57,067 nt of DNA from Desulfocapsaceae bacterium (GCA_030653035.1 JAUSAB010000093.1:1-57067), one strand, 5' to 3'; positions 18,701 to 27,994 are shown, numbered from the stretch's first letter. Notes: generated from the letters alone by a model not told the origin. Made by a program: numbers and translations.

Positions 18701-19066
18701 CTATCTGTCTCTGTATCTGTGATCATAATTATCACCAGGGCGGCGTTCGCTGTCGTGCTTTTCCCTGGAAATGTCACGGTCTAATCGGTCAAGGTCTCGA
18801 TTGATGACATCCCGCTCTCGCTCGCTGAGATGCCCGTCTTCCTTCATGCGGTCGATCTTGTAGAAAATCCCGCTCAGTTCTCGATGGAGCCTCTTTGCTT
18901 CGTGTCGTGTGAGCACTCCTCTCTCGATTCCCCGGTCGATCCGTTCTTCCGCTTCATGAATCCGCGCCCTGATTCCCCCGCGCCACTCTCCAAAATTGGC
19001 ATGGCCCGTTGTTACCATCCCGAACAGCATCAGCACGCACATTATCGCAAAAATAGCTTTCTTCAT
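18701..19066 (-). CDS. Small secreted charged helical protein
   Basis: A 121-residue protein starting at the ATG at 19066 behind AGAGGA. The first 23 residues are a signal peptide (MKKAIFAIMCVLMLFGMVTT, cleaved near GHA). The mature part is almost all charged helix, with two similar segments, RIDRGIERGVLTRHEAKRL and KIDRMKEDGHLSERERDVI, each of the form helix-x-G-x-L-x-x-x-E. This resembles a pair of degenerate EF-hand-like turns. The tail is rich in D, R and H. I recognise no named family; periplasmic metal binding or stress function is only a guess. Confidence 0.7.
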   Translation of the reverse strand: MKKAIFAIMCVLMLFGMVTTGHANFGEWRGGIRARIHEAEERIDRGIERGVLTRHEAKRLHRELSGIFYKIDRMKEDGHLSERERDVINRDLDRLDRDISREKHDSERRPGDNYDHRYRDR

Positions 19067-19355
19067 AAGAAATCCTCTTTTAGGCTTGTTGTTCATTGAA
19101 TACGCATCGGACATACTTGAGCATACCCCAGGATTAGACATAATTATTTATGACGTCAACCTGCAACGTACTATACGTAACTATTACAAAAACAGCAAAT
19201 CACAAGTCAAGATCCTTTCCAAATATTCTGGGCAGGTTTAATATAGATATTGACATTGGGAAGCGGGTAGAAATTTTTTCCCGCAGCAGTTTCATTTTCT
19301 ACTGCATACCAATATATAACTTTTCGTTGCATCTTCTGGTTCTACTGAGGAAAAA

Positions 19356-19679
19356 ATGATAAAAATAGACTACCGAGAGCAAGCGCTGAAGATCCTTCCA
19401 TGGGTCTGCGGAAAATGCGGCCGAGACTTTTCCGGCAAAAAACTGCGAGAGTTGACAGTTCATCACAAAGATCACAATTACAGGAACAATCCGCCCGACG
19501 GCAGCAACTGGGAGCTGTTGTGTATCTATTGTCATGACAACGAGCACTCCCGCTCCCTCGATGCTGAATGGCTACCCACTCAAAATTCAGATACAGAGAA
19601 AAAACCAACGGCCACCTATACCCCTTTCGCAGATCTCATGAACAAGCTCCATCATAAAGAAAAGGACGAAGCAGAATGA
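19356..19679 (+). CDS. yajD: YajD-type HNH nuclease
   Basis: A 107-residue HNH protein closely patterned on E. coli YajD. It has YREQALKILPWVCGKCGRDF, then LRELTVHHKDHNYRNNPP (the HNH core), DGSNWELLCIYCHDNEHSR, and an end reading YTPFADLMNKL. The CGKC and CIYC pairs should hold a structural zinc and the paired histidines the catalytic metal. The cellular role of YajD is not established. The ATG follows TGAGGAAAAA. It stands alone. Confidence 0.9.
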   Translation: MIKIDYREQALKILPWVCGKCGRDFSGKKLRELTVHHKDHNYRNNPPDGSNWELLCIYCHDNEHSRSLDAEWLPTQNSDTEKKPTATYTPFADLMNKLHHKEKDEAE

Positions 19680-19915
19680 TCGACCTATTGATTACAACCG
19701 TGCCGGGAAAACAAGGGGGAGCAGGAACACTTGAAATCTTCATTATGCGCTTTACTGACTATCATTCCAGATCAACCGGAGGGTGTTGACGAATGCAGAC
19801 GAAACCTATATACCTAAAAATACTTAATTTGGTGGATTCTAGCCGGAACATGAGATTCTTTTATGAGTTATCTATTTCAGCTTCACGCCCTCTCCGTAAA
19901 AATGAGTAAACAGAT

Positions 19916-20003
19916 GAGCCTGTTGCAAAAGTATAATTAGTGTAGTTCGACAGGCTCACCCTGAGCTTGTCGAAGGGTATTGCCGGAGTTTTGCAACAGA
20001 CTC
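19916..20003. repeat. Complete copy of dispersed palindromic element A
   Basis: Outer arms GAGCCTGTTGCAAAA (19916-19930) and TTTTGCAACAGACTC (19989-20003) enclose an inner palindrome TTCGACAGGCTCACCCTGAG followed by CTTGTCGAA. Fragments of the same element occur at 571-618, 36119-36167 and 36387-36418. Such mobile palindromes usually spread by a transposase or REP-type tyrosine transposase acting in trans. Apart from this element, 19680-20078 shows no gene. Confidence 0.75.
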
Positions 20004-20078
20004 AGATATAGATTTTTTTTCAGTCCCCGTAACGACAATGGGTAAAGCGAATTTCTATCACTTCACCAGGATGGGCGG

Positions 20079-21128
20079 ATGACGACGGATCCTTTGGCAG
20101 AGTATTGTGGCAAGATTCTTAACGGCGGTTTTTCGACGAAGCTCTGTCGGCGGCTTACGACGTACCTGACTACTCTGGTGGCCTTGGATAAAATGTGCTC
20201 GCCCATCATTCCTTACATCGCCGCGTGGCGCGGGGATGGAAAAATTATTTGGTATGAATATGTTGGAACGCGGTTTTTGACCCTCCTTAATTGTCAACGG
20301 TCCGAAGTTGCCGAGGTCTTTCGGCAGAGTATTGTCGATCGTCGGCTGTATCGCTATGTGGAACAGGAGTTCAAGATTGAGGAAGACATTGTCACCAGGG
20401 AAGAGCTGCGGGGCCATCAATGCGGTCTGCGCGAGGAGGTAAAAAAAGAGGGTGTGGTTGAATGTATTTACCAATTGGCCCTGCCCGGGGAGAAGACGAT
20501 ATGGCTGAAGGATCAGGCCATGATTGAAATATTTGCAGGCGACGAGATCTGTCTCTCCATTGGCTGCCTGACCGAGGTCACCAAGGAGATGAAACAAAAG
20601 AATTTACTGGAAAAATTCGGCTACTTTGATGAACTCACCAAGTTGCCGAAACGGTCCATCATGCAACGCATTATCGAGATGAATATCGGCAACCTTCATC
20701 GGGGCTACATCTCAGATTTTGTTTTTTTGCTGTTGGACATTGATCATTTTAAAGCAGTGAACGACACCTATGGCCATCAGGCGGGTGATCACGTGTTGGT
20801 GAGTTTGGCGGAAGTAATGTGCTCCACCAAACGGCAGGAGGATGAGGTTGGCCGCTATGGTGGGGATGAATTTTATGCTTTTTCCATCGGTTGCTTAAAG
20901 AATGGGCTACAATTTGCCGAGCGCTTACGGTTGGCGGTAGAGGCCACCGATTTTATTTACAACCAGCAACGGATTCCGGTGACTATCTCCATCGGCTTAG
21001 TAGCTGCCAGTCAATTGGCGGAGGTCGGTAAAATTACTGTGGAGGAACTTGTCCGGGTAGCGGATCGGCGGTTGTATGTGGCCAAGAAAGGCGGACGCGA
21101 CCGGGTTGTCGGCGAAGATCCGCGGTAA
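20079..21128 (+). CDS. Diguanylate cyclase (GGDEF) with N-terminal PAS-like sensor
   Basis: Makes cyclic di-GMP from two GTP. The 349-residue product has a 180-residue N-terminal region that looks like a PAS-type fold (PYIAAWRGDGKIIWYEYVGT..., ending in ...EVTKEMKQKNLLE) and a GGDEF domain from about residue 190 (YFDELTKLPKR, LLDIDHFKAVNDTYGHQAGD). The active-site motif RYGGDEF is intact, and an RxxD inhibitory site (RQED) lies five residues before it, so product inhibition is likely. No membrane segments are seen; the protein should be cytosolic. The ATG at 20079 follows CCAGG; an in-frame alternative start was not preferred. Confidence 0.88.
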   Translation: MTTDPLAEYCGKILNGGFSTKLCRRLTTYLTTLVALDKMCSPIIPYIAAWRGDGKIIWYEYVGTRFLTLLNCQRSEVAEVFRQSIVDRRLYRYVEQEFKIEEDIVTREELRGHQCGLREEVKKEGVVECIYQLALPGEKTIWLKDQAMIEIFAGDEICLSIGCLTEVTKEMKQKNLLEKFGYFDELTKLPKRSIMQRIIEMNIGNLHRGYISDFVFLLLDIDHFKAVNDTYGHQAGDHVLVSLAEVMCSTKRQEDEVGRYGGDEFYAFSIGCLKNGLQFAERLRLAVEATDFIYNQQRIPVTISIGLVAASQLAEVGKITVEELVRVADRRLYVAKKGGRDRVVGEDPR

Positions 21129-21250
21129 AAGAGTCAATATCTTTCCAAAAAACAAAGCCCTGTAAATTGTTAAAGGTGAAGGGATAACTCTCTTCACTTC
21201 ATCAAGCCTCATCACAAGCATGACCATAGATAGAAGGAAATTATACATTC

Positions 21251-22450
21251 ATGGGAGAAACACGATTCATAGTGGCGGGACGTCTTATCGACGGCAGCGG
21301 TGCCGATGTGCGCAAGAATGTCTTTCTGAAAGTTACGGACACCATTATTACCGCCATTGGCCCGGCCGCAGACCTTCCCCGCCATGACGGGGCGACAATC
21401 GATAACCTCTCGCACTGTGTCATATTACCGGCGCTGGTTGACTGCAGCGTTTCGCTTACGCGATCGCCCTCCGTAGACTGTCAGGTCCGGTTAGCCGCCG
21501 ATGAGGCCGACCTTGCGGAAAGGACAGCCATGGTGGAACGGCATATCAGCTACTGCCATGCATACGGAGTGCTGGGTGTGGCTGTCAGCGACGATCTCGC
21601 CGACCTGGGTGATCGTTCTCAAAAAGAGATGGCGCCGAGATGCATCCTTGATATTCGCACCTCCGGCGGTCTCTGCCGGAGCTTGCAGGAATGGGCCGCC
21701 GGCACCCCGGCAGGCGGTGATTTTCTTAAACTCGGTTATTCCTCCAATATCGAAGACGAGGAAGCCCCATATTCCCAGCTTACCTATGAAGAGCTGTGCC
21801 ATATTCTACAGCAGAGAGGCGGCAAAAAGGTGGTGGTGGTGGCCAATGGCCGGCAACAGGTAGCGGAGGCGCTGGCGGCGGGGTGCGATTCCATTGAACA
21901 GGGATACAGTATGGGCAAGGACAATCTCAGAAAAATGGCGGAGAATGATGTGTTGTGGATTCCCAGCGTCCTGCGGGCCAAGAATGGTTTGGACGGTGCA
22001 GGCGCAAGCGGAGATGTGTGTTGCCGTTTCTCCCAGCGCTATGTGGCACCCGGAAAGCCAAACCCCGGCGCAGAGGCCTTTTGGAAAAAGATGCTCGCCG
22101 AACAACTCGCGCAACTGCGTCTGGCCAGAGAATTGGGCGTGAAAACGGCGGTGGGAACCGGTGCCGGCAGTATTGGCATACTGCATGGCGAGTCGATGGC
22201 CGAGGAGATGAAATTGTTCATCAAGGCCGGTTATTCGCTGGAGGAGACCATCCGCTGCGCCTCGGCAAACGGCGCCCGATTCTTCGGCATGGAGCAGCTG
22301 GGAACGCTTACTGTCGGACGAAAGGCAACATTTCTGATTACCAGGGGCACGGTGCAACAGCTGCCAAGAAAACTCTCCTATCTCGAAGGCATCTATGTTG
22401 ATGGCGCTCCCAGCGTCACCTATCGTAAAAATCCGGTCAAGACGGTGTGA
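21251..22450 (+). CDS. Amidohydrolase-family protein lacking the metal-binding residues
   Basis: A 399-residue member of the imidazolonepropionase/prolidase-like amidohydrolases by overall layout: a small beta domain (RFIVAGRLIDGSGADVRKN), a TIM barrel, and a closing GTLTVGRKATFLI strand. However, the HxH of LPGLIDAHVHL reads LPALVDCSVSL; the two barrel histidines are replaced (VVVANG in place of VHAHG, IEQGY in place of IEHG); and the catalytic aspartate position reads GTGAG in place of GTDAG. Only the lysine in DFLKLG is kept. It is therefore probably not a metal-dependent hydrolase. The frame is intact over its full length, so it looks selected rather than decayed. Confidence 0.75.
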   Translation: MGETRFIVAGRLIDGSGADVRKNVFLKVTDTIITAIGPAADLPRHDGATIDNLSHCVILPALVDCSVSLTRSPSVDCQVRLAADEADLAERTAMVERHISYCHAYGVLGVAVSDDLADLGDRSQKEMAPRCILDIRTSGGLCRSLQEWAAGTPAGGDFLKLGYSSNIEDEEAPYSQLTYEELCHILQQRGGKKVVVVANGRQQVAEALAAGCDSIEQGYSMGKDNLRKMAENDVLWIPSVLRAKNGLDGAGASGDVCCRFSQRYVAPGKPNPGAEAFWKKMLAEQLAQLRLARELGVKTAVGTGAGSIGILHGESMAEEMKLFIKAGYSLEETIRCASANGARFFGMEQLGTLTVGRKATFLITRGTVQQLPRKLSYLEGIYVDGAPSVTYRKNPVKTV

Positions 22451-22603
22451 GGAGCGCTTTGCATCGCCTGCAAAAAACAACCGCAGGTCTTGGGCTTCTG
22501 GATCATGTCTCTCTCACTTTCGATGAAAATCGATCACTCATTCATAATCTGACCCCTGGTGTTGGTAACGGCCGCCACATTGCGGGCTGTATCATAGTCG
22601 TAA

Positions 22604-22662
22604 CCGGCCCTCTCCCAAAAGGAGAAGGGTGAAAGCTCCCTCTCCTTTTGGGAGAGGGCCGG
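22604..22662. repeat. Palindromic element D (long near-perfect inverted repeat)
   Basis: CCGGCCCTCTCCCAAAAGGA continuing to GAAGGG (22604-22629) is inverted at 22638-22662 around an 8-base loop, a known style of dispersed repeat in many proteobacteria. It may terminate the amidohydrolase transcript. The remainder of 22451-22788 holds no gene. Confidence 0.6.
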
Positions 22663-22788
22663 GGTGAGGGGAAAAATCTGGCAATGCAAGAGGTTATTGC
22701 AAAATTACTATTTCCAACTGCCGTTTCCGCGGATCACAATAATTTCGACATTTGTTACTACATCAAGATAGGCAATCGCCTTGAGAGG

Positions 22789-23031
22789 TTATTTCCTGCC
22801 TAAGACGGATTTCTTTCGCAGCCAGTGATAACGAATGCCGCGCATCCAGGCAAAAGTATAAAGGAAACTCAACGCAAAAATGCCCCATTGCCCAGCAATC
22901 CATGACGAGTAAAACCAGAATGGCTGTCCGCACAAACCAAAAATACAGGCCCACTTCCTCCATTCTGCCCGTTCATCCTGGCTCAACCAAATAGCCGTGG
23001 CACCCGTTAAAGCAATCGCTATCTGATCCAT
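22789..23031 (-). CDS. Small integral membrane protein
   Basis: An 80-residue protein from the ATG at 23031. It has two hydrophobic segments (MDQIAIALTGATAIWL and WGIFALSFLYTFAWMRGI) and the motif CGQPFWFYSSW between them. Similar short proteins with QPFW...YTFAW patterns are frequent in phage and conjugative regions and resemble the end of PnuC-type transporters, but I know no assigned function. A basic C-terminus suggests that end is cytoplasmic. It is separated from the metallophosphoesterase gene by about 180 bp containing a relic. Confidence 0.5.
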   Translation of the reverse strand: MDQIAIALTGATAIWLSQDERAEWRKWACIFGLCGQPFWFYSSWIAGQWGIFALSFLYTFAWMRGIRYHWLRKKSVLGRK

Positions 23032-23070
23032 GCCCCCTCCCCCGCTCACCAACTTGTACCTGATCGATCA

Positions 23071-23135
23071 TCAGGAAAGGTCCTGCGTATAATTAAAAGT
23101 AAAGGTGTCCGGCAGCCTTACTTCTTCCTCAGTCC
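23071..23135 (-). pseudogene. Relic of a U32-peptidase C-terminus
   Basis: In one minus-strand frame this reads TEEEVRLPDTFTFNYTQDLS before a stop. The nine residues LPDTFTFNY also end the U32 peptidase at 33924-36083, and the DNA of the two sites is clearly alike. TEEEV also occurs inside that protein, so this may be a deletion product. The match is short. Confidence 0.3.
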
Positions 23136-23213
23136 TGGAAACAAAACCACCCTGGTAAAATCCTCCTGAGTCATAAACGATATGACCAACAGGCTCTCCT
23201 GTTCGAGGAAAGA

Positions 23214-25016
23214 TTACGATACCGGTGTTCCCGCGCTGGCAATAACATCCTGCATTGCCGAAGTCAACTGCACTACCAGTTCGGCATTAAGCGCGTGGGA
23301 CGTGGAATCATCAATCGTAACAGCCGCGGTTATCCGGGCAGTGGCGATTGCATTTCCCCGTGATGTTGTTGCCGGCGACTCTGCCGCAACTGCCGGGTCA
23401 ACGTTGGTGATGATGATGGAAACAGTGTTGTTGCTGTTGCGGTAAATTTGAAAGGTACGGAACTGCTGCGGAAAATCCCGCAGGGATGAAGTCTCGACCT
23501 CCCAGAAGCTGAGGGTCGGGTCAGTAGGATGAATTTGAGGCGTAACGGTATTCATATGGCGGTGTCCGGCAATCCACATGATCAGATTCGGATAGTTTTG
23601 GAGCTCGGCAAGCAATGATGCATCACTGACAACGGAGGTAGCTCCATAAACAGGAGCTGGAATAAAAAGGTTCATAGTTTCCGGATTTGACGCTACAAGG
23701 GCGGGATCAGTCACAAGACTCTTATAGACCTTAAACGGAATATGGGCGGCGATGATCATCAGCTGGTTATTGTCCTGACCTGCCTGGAGCTGATATCTGA
23801 GCCAGTCCAACCGGAGCTGATCAAGACTGCCGGCGGCATAATTTGGCTCACCAGGTTTCTTGCAGGTATCGTCCAGCACAATGATCTTGATCGGGATATC
23901 GGCCTTGGGCACAAAGCTGTAGCAGGCAAAACCGCTGTTTCTCATGGCCGGGTCCACCAGGTTGAAACCATGGCCGACCGGGGTTGAAGTGGTCGTAAAG
24001 AATTCATTGATCCAGTTCCGGCTTGAAGAGGTCAGCGTCGAGAGAGAACGGCGATTCGGGTCGGCAACAACGGTCGGGGGCACGGGGTAGTCACCTATTG
24101 GTCCTGACTTGATCACCGGACCTAATGGGTCCGAGCCATCGATCACCCCCGAATAGAAGCCGGTTTTAGTTATGCTCTCACAGGGCGAGTCCGTATTATC
24201 CGAGGTCTGGATGGCGCTCGAGATATGGGCCGCCTGGATCGTTGCATCTTCATAACAGGACCCCATCCAGAACTGATCGTGGTTGCCCAGAACCTGGTAC
24301 CAGGGGATTGACTTATCGAGTCCGGCGGCCCGGTACGGTTTCTGATAAATGATGGTAGAGGCCCCGATATGAGTGCCGGAGCTGGGGGTGATATCCCTGC
24401 CGTCAAGCACGTCAATATACCATCTCACCTCGTTATACTGGTTGTTGTTGATGGCATCGCCAAGGGATATCCCGAAGTCAAACGGCGATTTTTTATGCAA
24501 GGCATTAATGGTCTGAACAGCGGCATTCAGAACATGGGTCGTCGCGAGTATCACCGGCGAATAGGCCGACGAATTGCATGTCGGGCCGTAGGGCTTGCTC
24601 CACTCGTAATAGAGCGGTTGCGCCGGGGATTCCTTATCGGCAATATGGATGTCGGTTATGGTAAAAAAAGACAGCAGATGCGCAGCGTTAGGTGATTTAG
24701 TCGCGATGGTTTCCCACACCGTACAGGGCAACCCCGGCCCTACCGTCCACGAGCTGTAATTATACTGGGAGTAAAGCGCAAGGTCTTTGGGATCGATGTG
24801 TGGCGCGTCTACAGATACCGGAACCGGAAGGATCTGGTGTTCGGCTGTGGTATAGACATTGTTTGCAATCGGCCATCTTTGTTTACGGGTCAGGAGAAAA
24901 AGAGGACCAGGCAGGCTGAACGAGGCGAAAGACATATAGGTGGTTGTTCCGGCAAGACATTTAACAAACTCTCGCCGTGTTAGCTCACTGCTCTTTTGCA
25001 GATCGTCGTTCATCAT
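23214..25016 (-). CDS. Tat-exported metallophosphoesterase (TIGR03768-like)
   Basis: A 600-residue calcineurin-type phosphoesterase. The start ATG at 25016 has GAGG upstream and gives a twin-arginine signal with TRREFVKCLAG near residue 15, so the folded protein should be exported to the periplasm. Metal motifs follow in order: ITDIHIADKES, SLGDAINNNQYNE, VLGNHDQFWMG, IIAAHIPF and AGHRHMNT. Order and length fit the large TIGR03768 family, whose substrate is not known to me. The end, MQDVIASAGTPVS, looks complete. It has no operon partner. Confidence 0.82.
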   Translation of the reverse strand: MMNDDLQKSSELTRREFVKCLAGTTTYMSFASFSLPGPLFLLTRKQRWPIANNVYTTAEHQILPVPVSVDAPHIDPKDLALYSQYNYSSWTVGPGLPCTVWETIATKSPNAAHLLSFFTITDIHIADKESPAQPLYYEWSKPYGPTCNSSAYSPVILATTHVLNAAVQTINALHKKSPFDFGISLGDAINNNQYNEVRWYIDVLDGRDITPSSGTHIGASTIIYQKPYRAAGLDKSIPWYQVLGNHDQFWMGSCYEDATIQAAHISSAIQTSDNTDSPCESITKTGFYSGVIDGSDPLGPVIKSGPIGDYPVPPTVVADPNRRSLSTLTSSSRNWINEFFTTTSTPVGHGFNLVDPAMRNSGFACYSFVPKADIPIKIIVLDDTCKKPGEPNYAAGSLDQLRLDWLRYQLQAGQDNNQLMIIAAHIPFKVYKSLVTDPALVASNPETMNLFIPAPVYGATSVVSDASLLAELQNYPNLIMWIAGHRHMNTVTPQIHPTDPTLSFWEVETSSLRDFPQQFRTFQIYRNSNNTVSIIITNVDPAVAAESPATTSRGNAIATARITAAVTIDDSTSHALNAELVVQLTSAMQDVIASAGTPVS

Positions 25017-25142
25017 CGTAGCCTCTTTTTCTATGGTCACAGAATGGGTTGGATTGAGCCATTAAAAGATAACCGATCTTGAAATAATACATAGAAACAT
25101 CGGAAGTGTCCCGCATTTCTTCCCTACTTATAATCCCGGCAT

Positions 25143-25229
25143 GATGGGCACGCTCGCTTTGCCCATCCTACACTTTGAACTAGCCACAGTACCCGTAGGA
25201 TGGGCAAAGGCCGACAGGCCGTGCCCATC
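25143..25229. repeat. Two copies of dispersed hairpin element B
   Basis: GATGGGCACG...CTTTGCCCATCCTAC at 25143-25171 and its inverted, longer form GTAGGATGGGCAAAG...CGTGCCCATC at 25195-25229. Further copies lie at 33177-33206, 36225-36254 and 36279-36313. Each copy can fold on itself, and the two here also pair with each other. They lie between the metallophosphoesterase and M48 genes, both on the minus strand. Confidence 0.7.
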
Positions 25230-25242
25230 AACCCAAAGCCCA

Positions 25243-26478
25243 TCAAATCGTGGTCATTGCTCGCAACCTCTGCAAAAGCGGGGGATGGGAGTAGTGGAAA
25301 AACACATAGAGCGGGTGCGGGCTCAAATTGCTGAGATTGTTTACCGAAAGCTTTTTCAAGGCCGATCCCAGGGCCGCAGCGTTAAAATGGTCGGCGGCAA
25401 AACGGTCCGCCTCATACTCATTCTTGCGGGAGAAACTGTTCATGGCCAGCCCCATGATCGTGGAGAGCGGTGAGTAGAGCAGCGCAAAACTGATCAGGGC
25501 CAGATGGAAGCTGTGGATATCGGCGCCGAGGGCCGCAGACAGCACCGGGTTGGCAATAAACAACGATAAAATATAGAGCATGATGCCGGTCTGACAGAGG
25601 GCGGCGATAATCCCCTTGATCGTGTGCTTTTTCTTGTAATGGCCGATCTCATGGGCCAGTACCGCCACCAGTTCCTCCACCTCCAGGTCTTTAATCAGGG
25701 TATCATAGAGGACGATGCGCTTTTTGGCGCCCAGGCCTGCGAAATAGGCATTGGCCTTGGTGGAGCGGCGGGAGCCGTCAATGACAAAGACATTATCGAG
25801 CTGAAAACCGGACTTGGCGCTGAAGGCCTCGATGGCATCCCGCAGCCCACCCTGCTCCAGCGGTGTCTGCTTGTTAAAAAGGGGCACGATCAGGGTGGAG
25901 TAGAACATGGTCAGAAAGATCGTGAAGCCACTCATCAATAGCCAGGCATAGATCCAAAAATTACCCTGCGTCATCTGGTAAAACCAGATCACCGCCGAAA
26001 GCAGTGGCCCGCCCAGAAGGACGACGAGGAGCCAGCCCTTGAGTTTGTCGGTGATAAAGGTGAGCTTGGTGGTCTTGTTAAAGGCAAAGCGCTCCTCAAG
26101 GACAAAGGTGTGATAGAGGGTAAAAGGCAGAAAGAGAATTTCCGAACCCAAAAAAAGCAGGGCAAAGAAGAGCAGGGAGACCAGCAACTCCCCCTGCACC
26201 ATGCCCCGGACAAGCCGGTCGATAAAGGCAAAGCCGCCACCCATGAGCAGGGCCAGGAGGATCACAACCTGCAGGCTGGCGGTGACCAGCTCAAACCGGC
26301 AGTTGGCCCTCTTGTACTCCTGCGACCGTTGATACTTCTCCTCGCTGTAAATCCCCTTCACCTCATCAGGCAGTTGCGTGGAGATACTCCGGCAGTTAAG
26401 AAAGCTGAGCCCCCTTTCCAGGAGATAATCAGCAAGAACGATGGTGATAATGGCGGTAAGGATGGTTGTGGAATTCAT
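25243..26478 (-). CDS. M48 (Ste24/CAAX-protease type) membrane metalloprotease
   Basis: A 411-residue multi-pass membrane zinc protease. Hydrophobic segments occur near 4-20, 65-88, 98-122, 148-168, 175-200, 290-312 and 322-345. The zinc motif H276-E277-x-x-H280 is in VLAHEIGHYKKKH, and the third ligand is the glutamate of NEYEADRFA near 352. Layout and length match the Ste24 group. Bacterial members are thought to take part in membrane-protein quality control. The 5' end of the gene and its upstream flank are duplicated at 28095-28485. Confidence 0.88.
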   Translation of the reverse strand: MNSTTILTAIITIVLADYLLERGLSFLNCRSISTQLPDEVKGIYSEEKYQRSQEYKRANCRFELVTASLQVVILLALLMGGGFAFIDRLVRGMVQGELLVSLLFFALLFLGSEILFLPFTLYHTFVLEERFAFNKTTKLTFITDKLKGWLLVVLLGGPLLSAVIWFYQMTQGNFWIYAWLLMSGFTIFLTMFYSTLIVPLFNKQTPLEQGGLRDAIEAFSAKSGFQLDNVFVIDGSRRSTKANAYFAGLGAKKRIVLYDTLIKDLEVEELVAVLAHEIGHYKKKHTIKGIIAALCQTGIMLYILSLFIANPVLSAALGADIHSFHLALISFALLYSPLSTIMGLAMNSFSRKNEYEADRFAADHFNAAALGSALKKLSVNNLSNLSPHPLYVFFHYSHPPLLQRLRAMTTI

Positions 26479-26587
26479 GGGATTTTTTTATTAAATATCA
26501 GGTTGTTAGCGGGGCCTTACCCCTGTGTACTTCAAAGAATAAACTTAACATCTTGGCGGCCTGACTCCCAATTTTTCTTTGTTCGGG

Positions 26588-27994
26588 TTAAACAATACGA
26601 ACCTGCACTGTTTCTATAAATTTGCCACCTGCAAGAATATCTGAGAGCACTATCAAGCGGTCGCCTTCCTTTAAGAGTTCTTTGTGCTGCAGCTGCGTGA
26701 CAGCCCGAGCTATCGAGACTTCAGGATCATTGGAAAATTTGATGCGAAAGGCAGAAACGCCCCAATGAATACCAAGCCTACGCCGCACATGCGTTGTGTT
26801 GGTAAAAGCATAAATTGGCCCATTAGGCCGGCATTGTGAAAGCAGAACAGCCATTAAGCCGCGTCTTGTGAAAACCAGGGTGGCGGCAGCTTTCAGATTG
26901 TTGTTGAGTATTGATGCGCTTCTGGCAATTTCATGCTTTGCATTATCTGATGCCTGCACCATCACTTTCGTATCCTGTTCCATTTCTCTTTCTATCCTGC
27001 GGGCAATGACATCCATCACCTCCAAGGCCTTCAGTGGATGTTTGCCCGTTGCTGTTTCTCCAGACAGCATTATTGCATCAGTACCTTGAAGTACAGCTTG
27101 AGTAATGTCTGTCACTTCAGCTCTTGTCGGCGTTGGGTTAACAATCATAGATTCAAGCATATGCGTGGCCACGATTACCGTTTTTCCAGCAATACGGCAT
27201 TTTTTGATTATCTGTTCCTGAAGAAGTGGAACCTCTTCATAAGGCAACTCGGCTCCAAGGTCTCCTCTTGCTATCATAATTCCATCGCTTACTGCTATGA
27301 TTTCGTCAATGTGGGGAATTGCCTCAGCGCTTTCTATTTTTGCAATAATATCAATGGGCACATTTTTTTCAGTGATAAATTGCTGTAACTCTTCAATGGC
27401 AGGGGCTCCCTTAACAAAAGAGAGGGCAATGAAATCAACACCATTTTCAATGCCCAAAGCAATATCTTGCCAGTCTTTTTCTGTTATTGATGGCAGGTCT
27501 GCGCTTTTACCTCGAATATTAACGTGACGCCGAGAGCTCAGAACGCCATTATCAAGACACTCGCATCTGATATCTGTTTGCGTAATATTCATGACCTTGA
27601 GGCTAAGCATCCCTCCATCAATTAAGACTATATCGCCCAGAGCACCATCGGAAACAAAGCCATCATAGTTTATTTCAACACAGTAAGGTTCGAGCTCAGC
27701 CTGGCGCCTGATCGTCAGAGTTACAATCTCCCCTTTACGCAAGACAATATCACTCTTCACATCACCTGTTCGTACTTCAGGCCCCTTGGTGTCGAGAAGA
27801 ATGGCAACAGAAGAACCTGTTTGCTCATTAATGGTTTTAACGTGCTTAATTACCTCACTATGCCATTTATGTGTGCCATGGGACATGTTGAGACGGGCAA
27901 CATTCATTCCATTTTCAACAAGCTGTTTTAGAATCGTAAAATCTGAGGTCGCAGGGCCTATGGTGCACACTATTTTAGTTTTACGTGTAATCAT
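26588..27994 (-). CDS. pyk: Pyruvate kinase
   Basis: Converts PEP and ADP to pyruvate and ATP. The 468-residue product has RKTKIVCTIGPAT at the start, RLNMSHGTH near 34, LDTKGPEVRTG near 65, the catalytic-lysine signature IDIIAKIESAEAIPHIDEI near 213, MIARGDLGAELPYEEV near 240, VIVATHMLESMI near 268 and TRAEV...SGETATGKHP near 289-318. Length is normal for a bacterial type I/II enzyme without a PEP-utiliser domain. The gene lies exactly between two direct copies of the M48 5' region, which suggests it was placed here by recombination or was the spacer of a duplication. Confidence 0.95.
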   Translation of the reverse strand: MITRKTKIVCTIGPATSDFTILKQLVENGMNVARLNMSHGTHKWHSEVIKHVKTINEQTGSSVAILLDTKGPEVRTGDVKSDIVLRKGEIVTLTIRRQAELEPYCVEINYDGFVSDGALGDIVLIDGGMLSLKVMNITQTDIRCECLDNGVLSSRRHVNIRGKSADLPSITEKDWQDIALGIENGVDFIALSFVKGAPAIEELQQFITEKNVPIDIIAKIESAEAIPHIDEIIAVSDGIMIARGDLGAELPYEEVPLLQEQIIKKCRIAGKTVIVATHMLESMIVNPTPTRAEVTDITQAVLQGTDAIMLSGETATGKHPLKALEVMDVIARRIEREMEQDTKVMVQASDNAKHEIARSASILNNNLKAAATLVFTRRGLMAVLLSQCRPNGPIYAFTNTTHVRRRLGIHWGVSAFRIKFSNDPEVSIARAVTQLQHKELLKEGDRLIVLSDILAGGKFIETVQVRIV

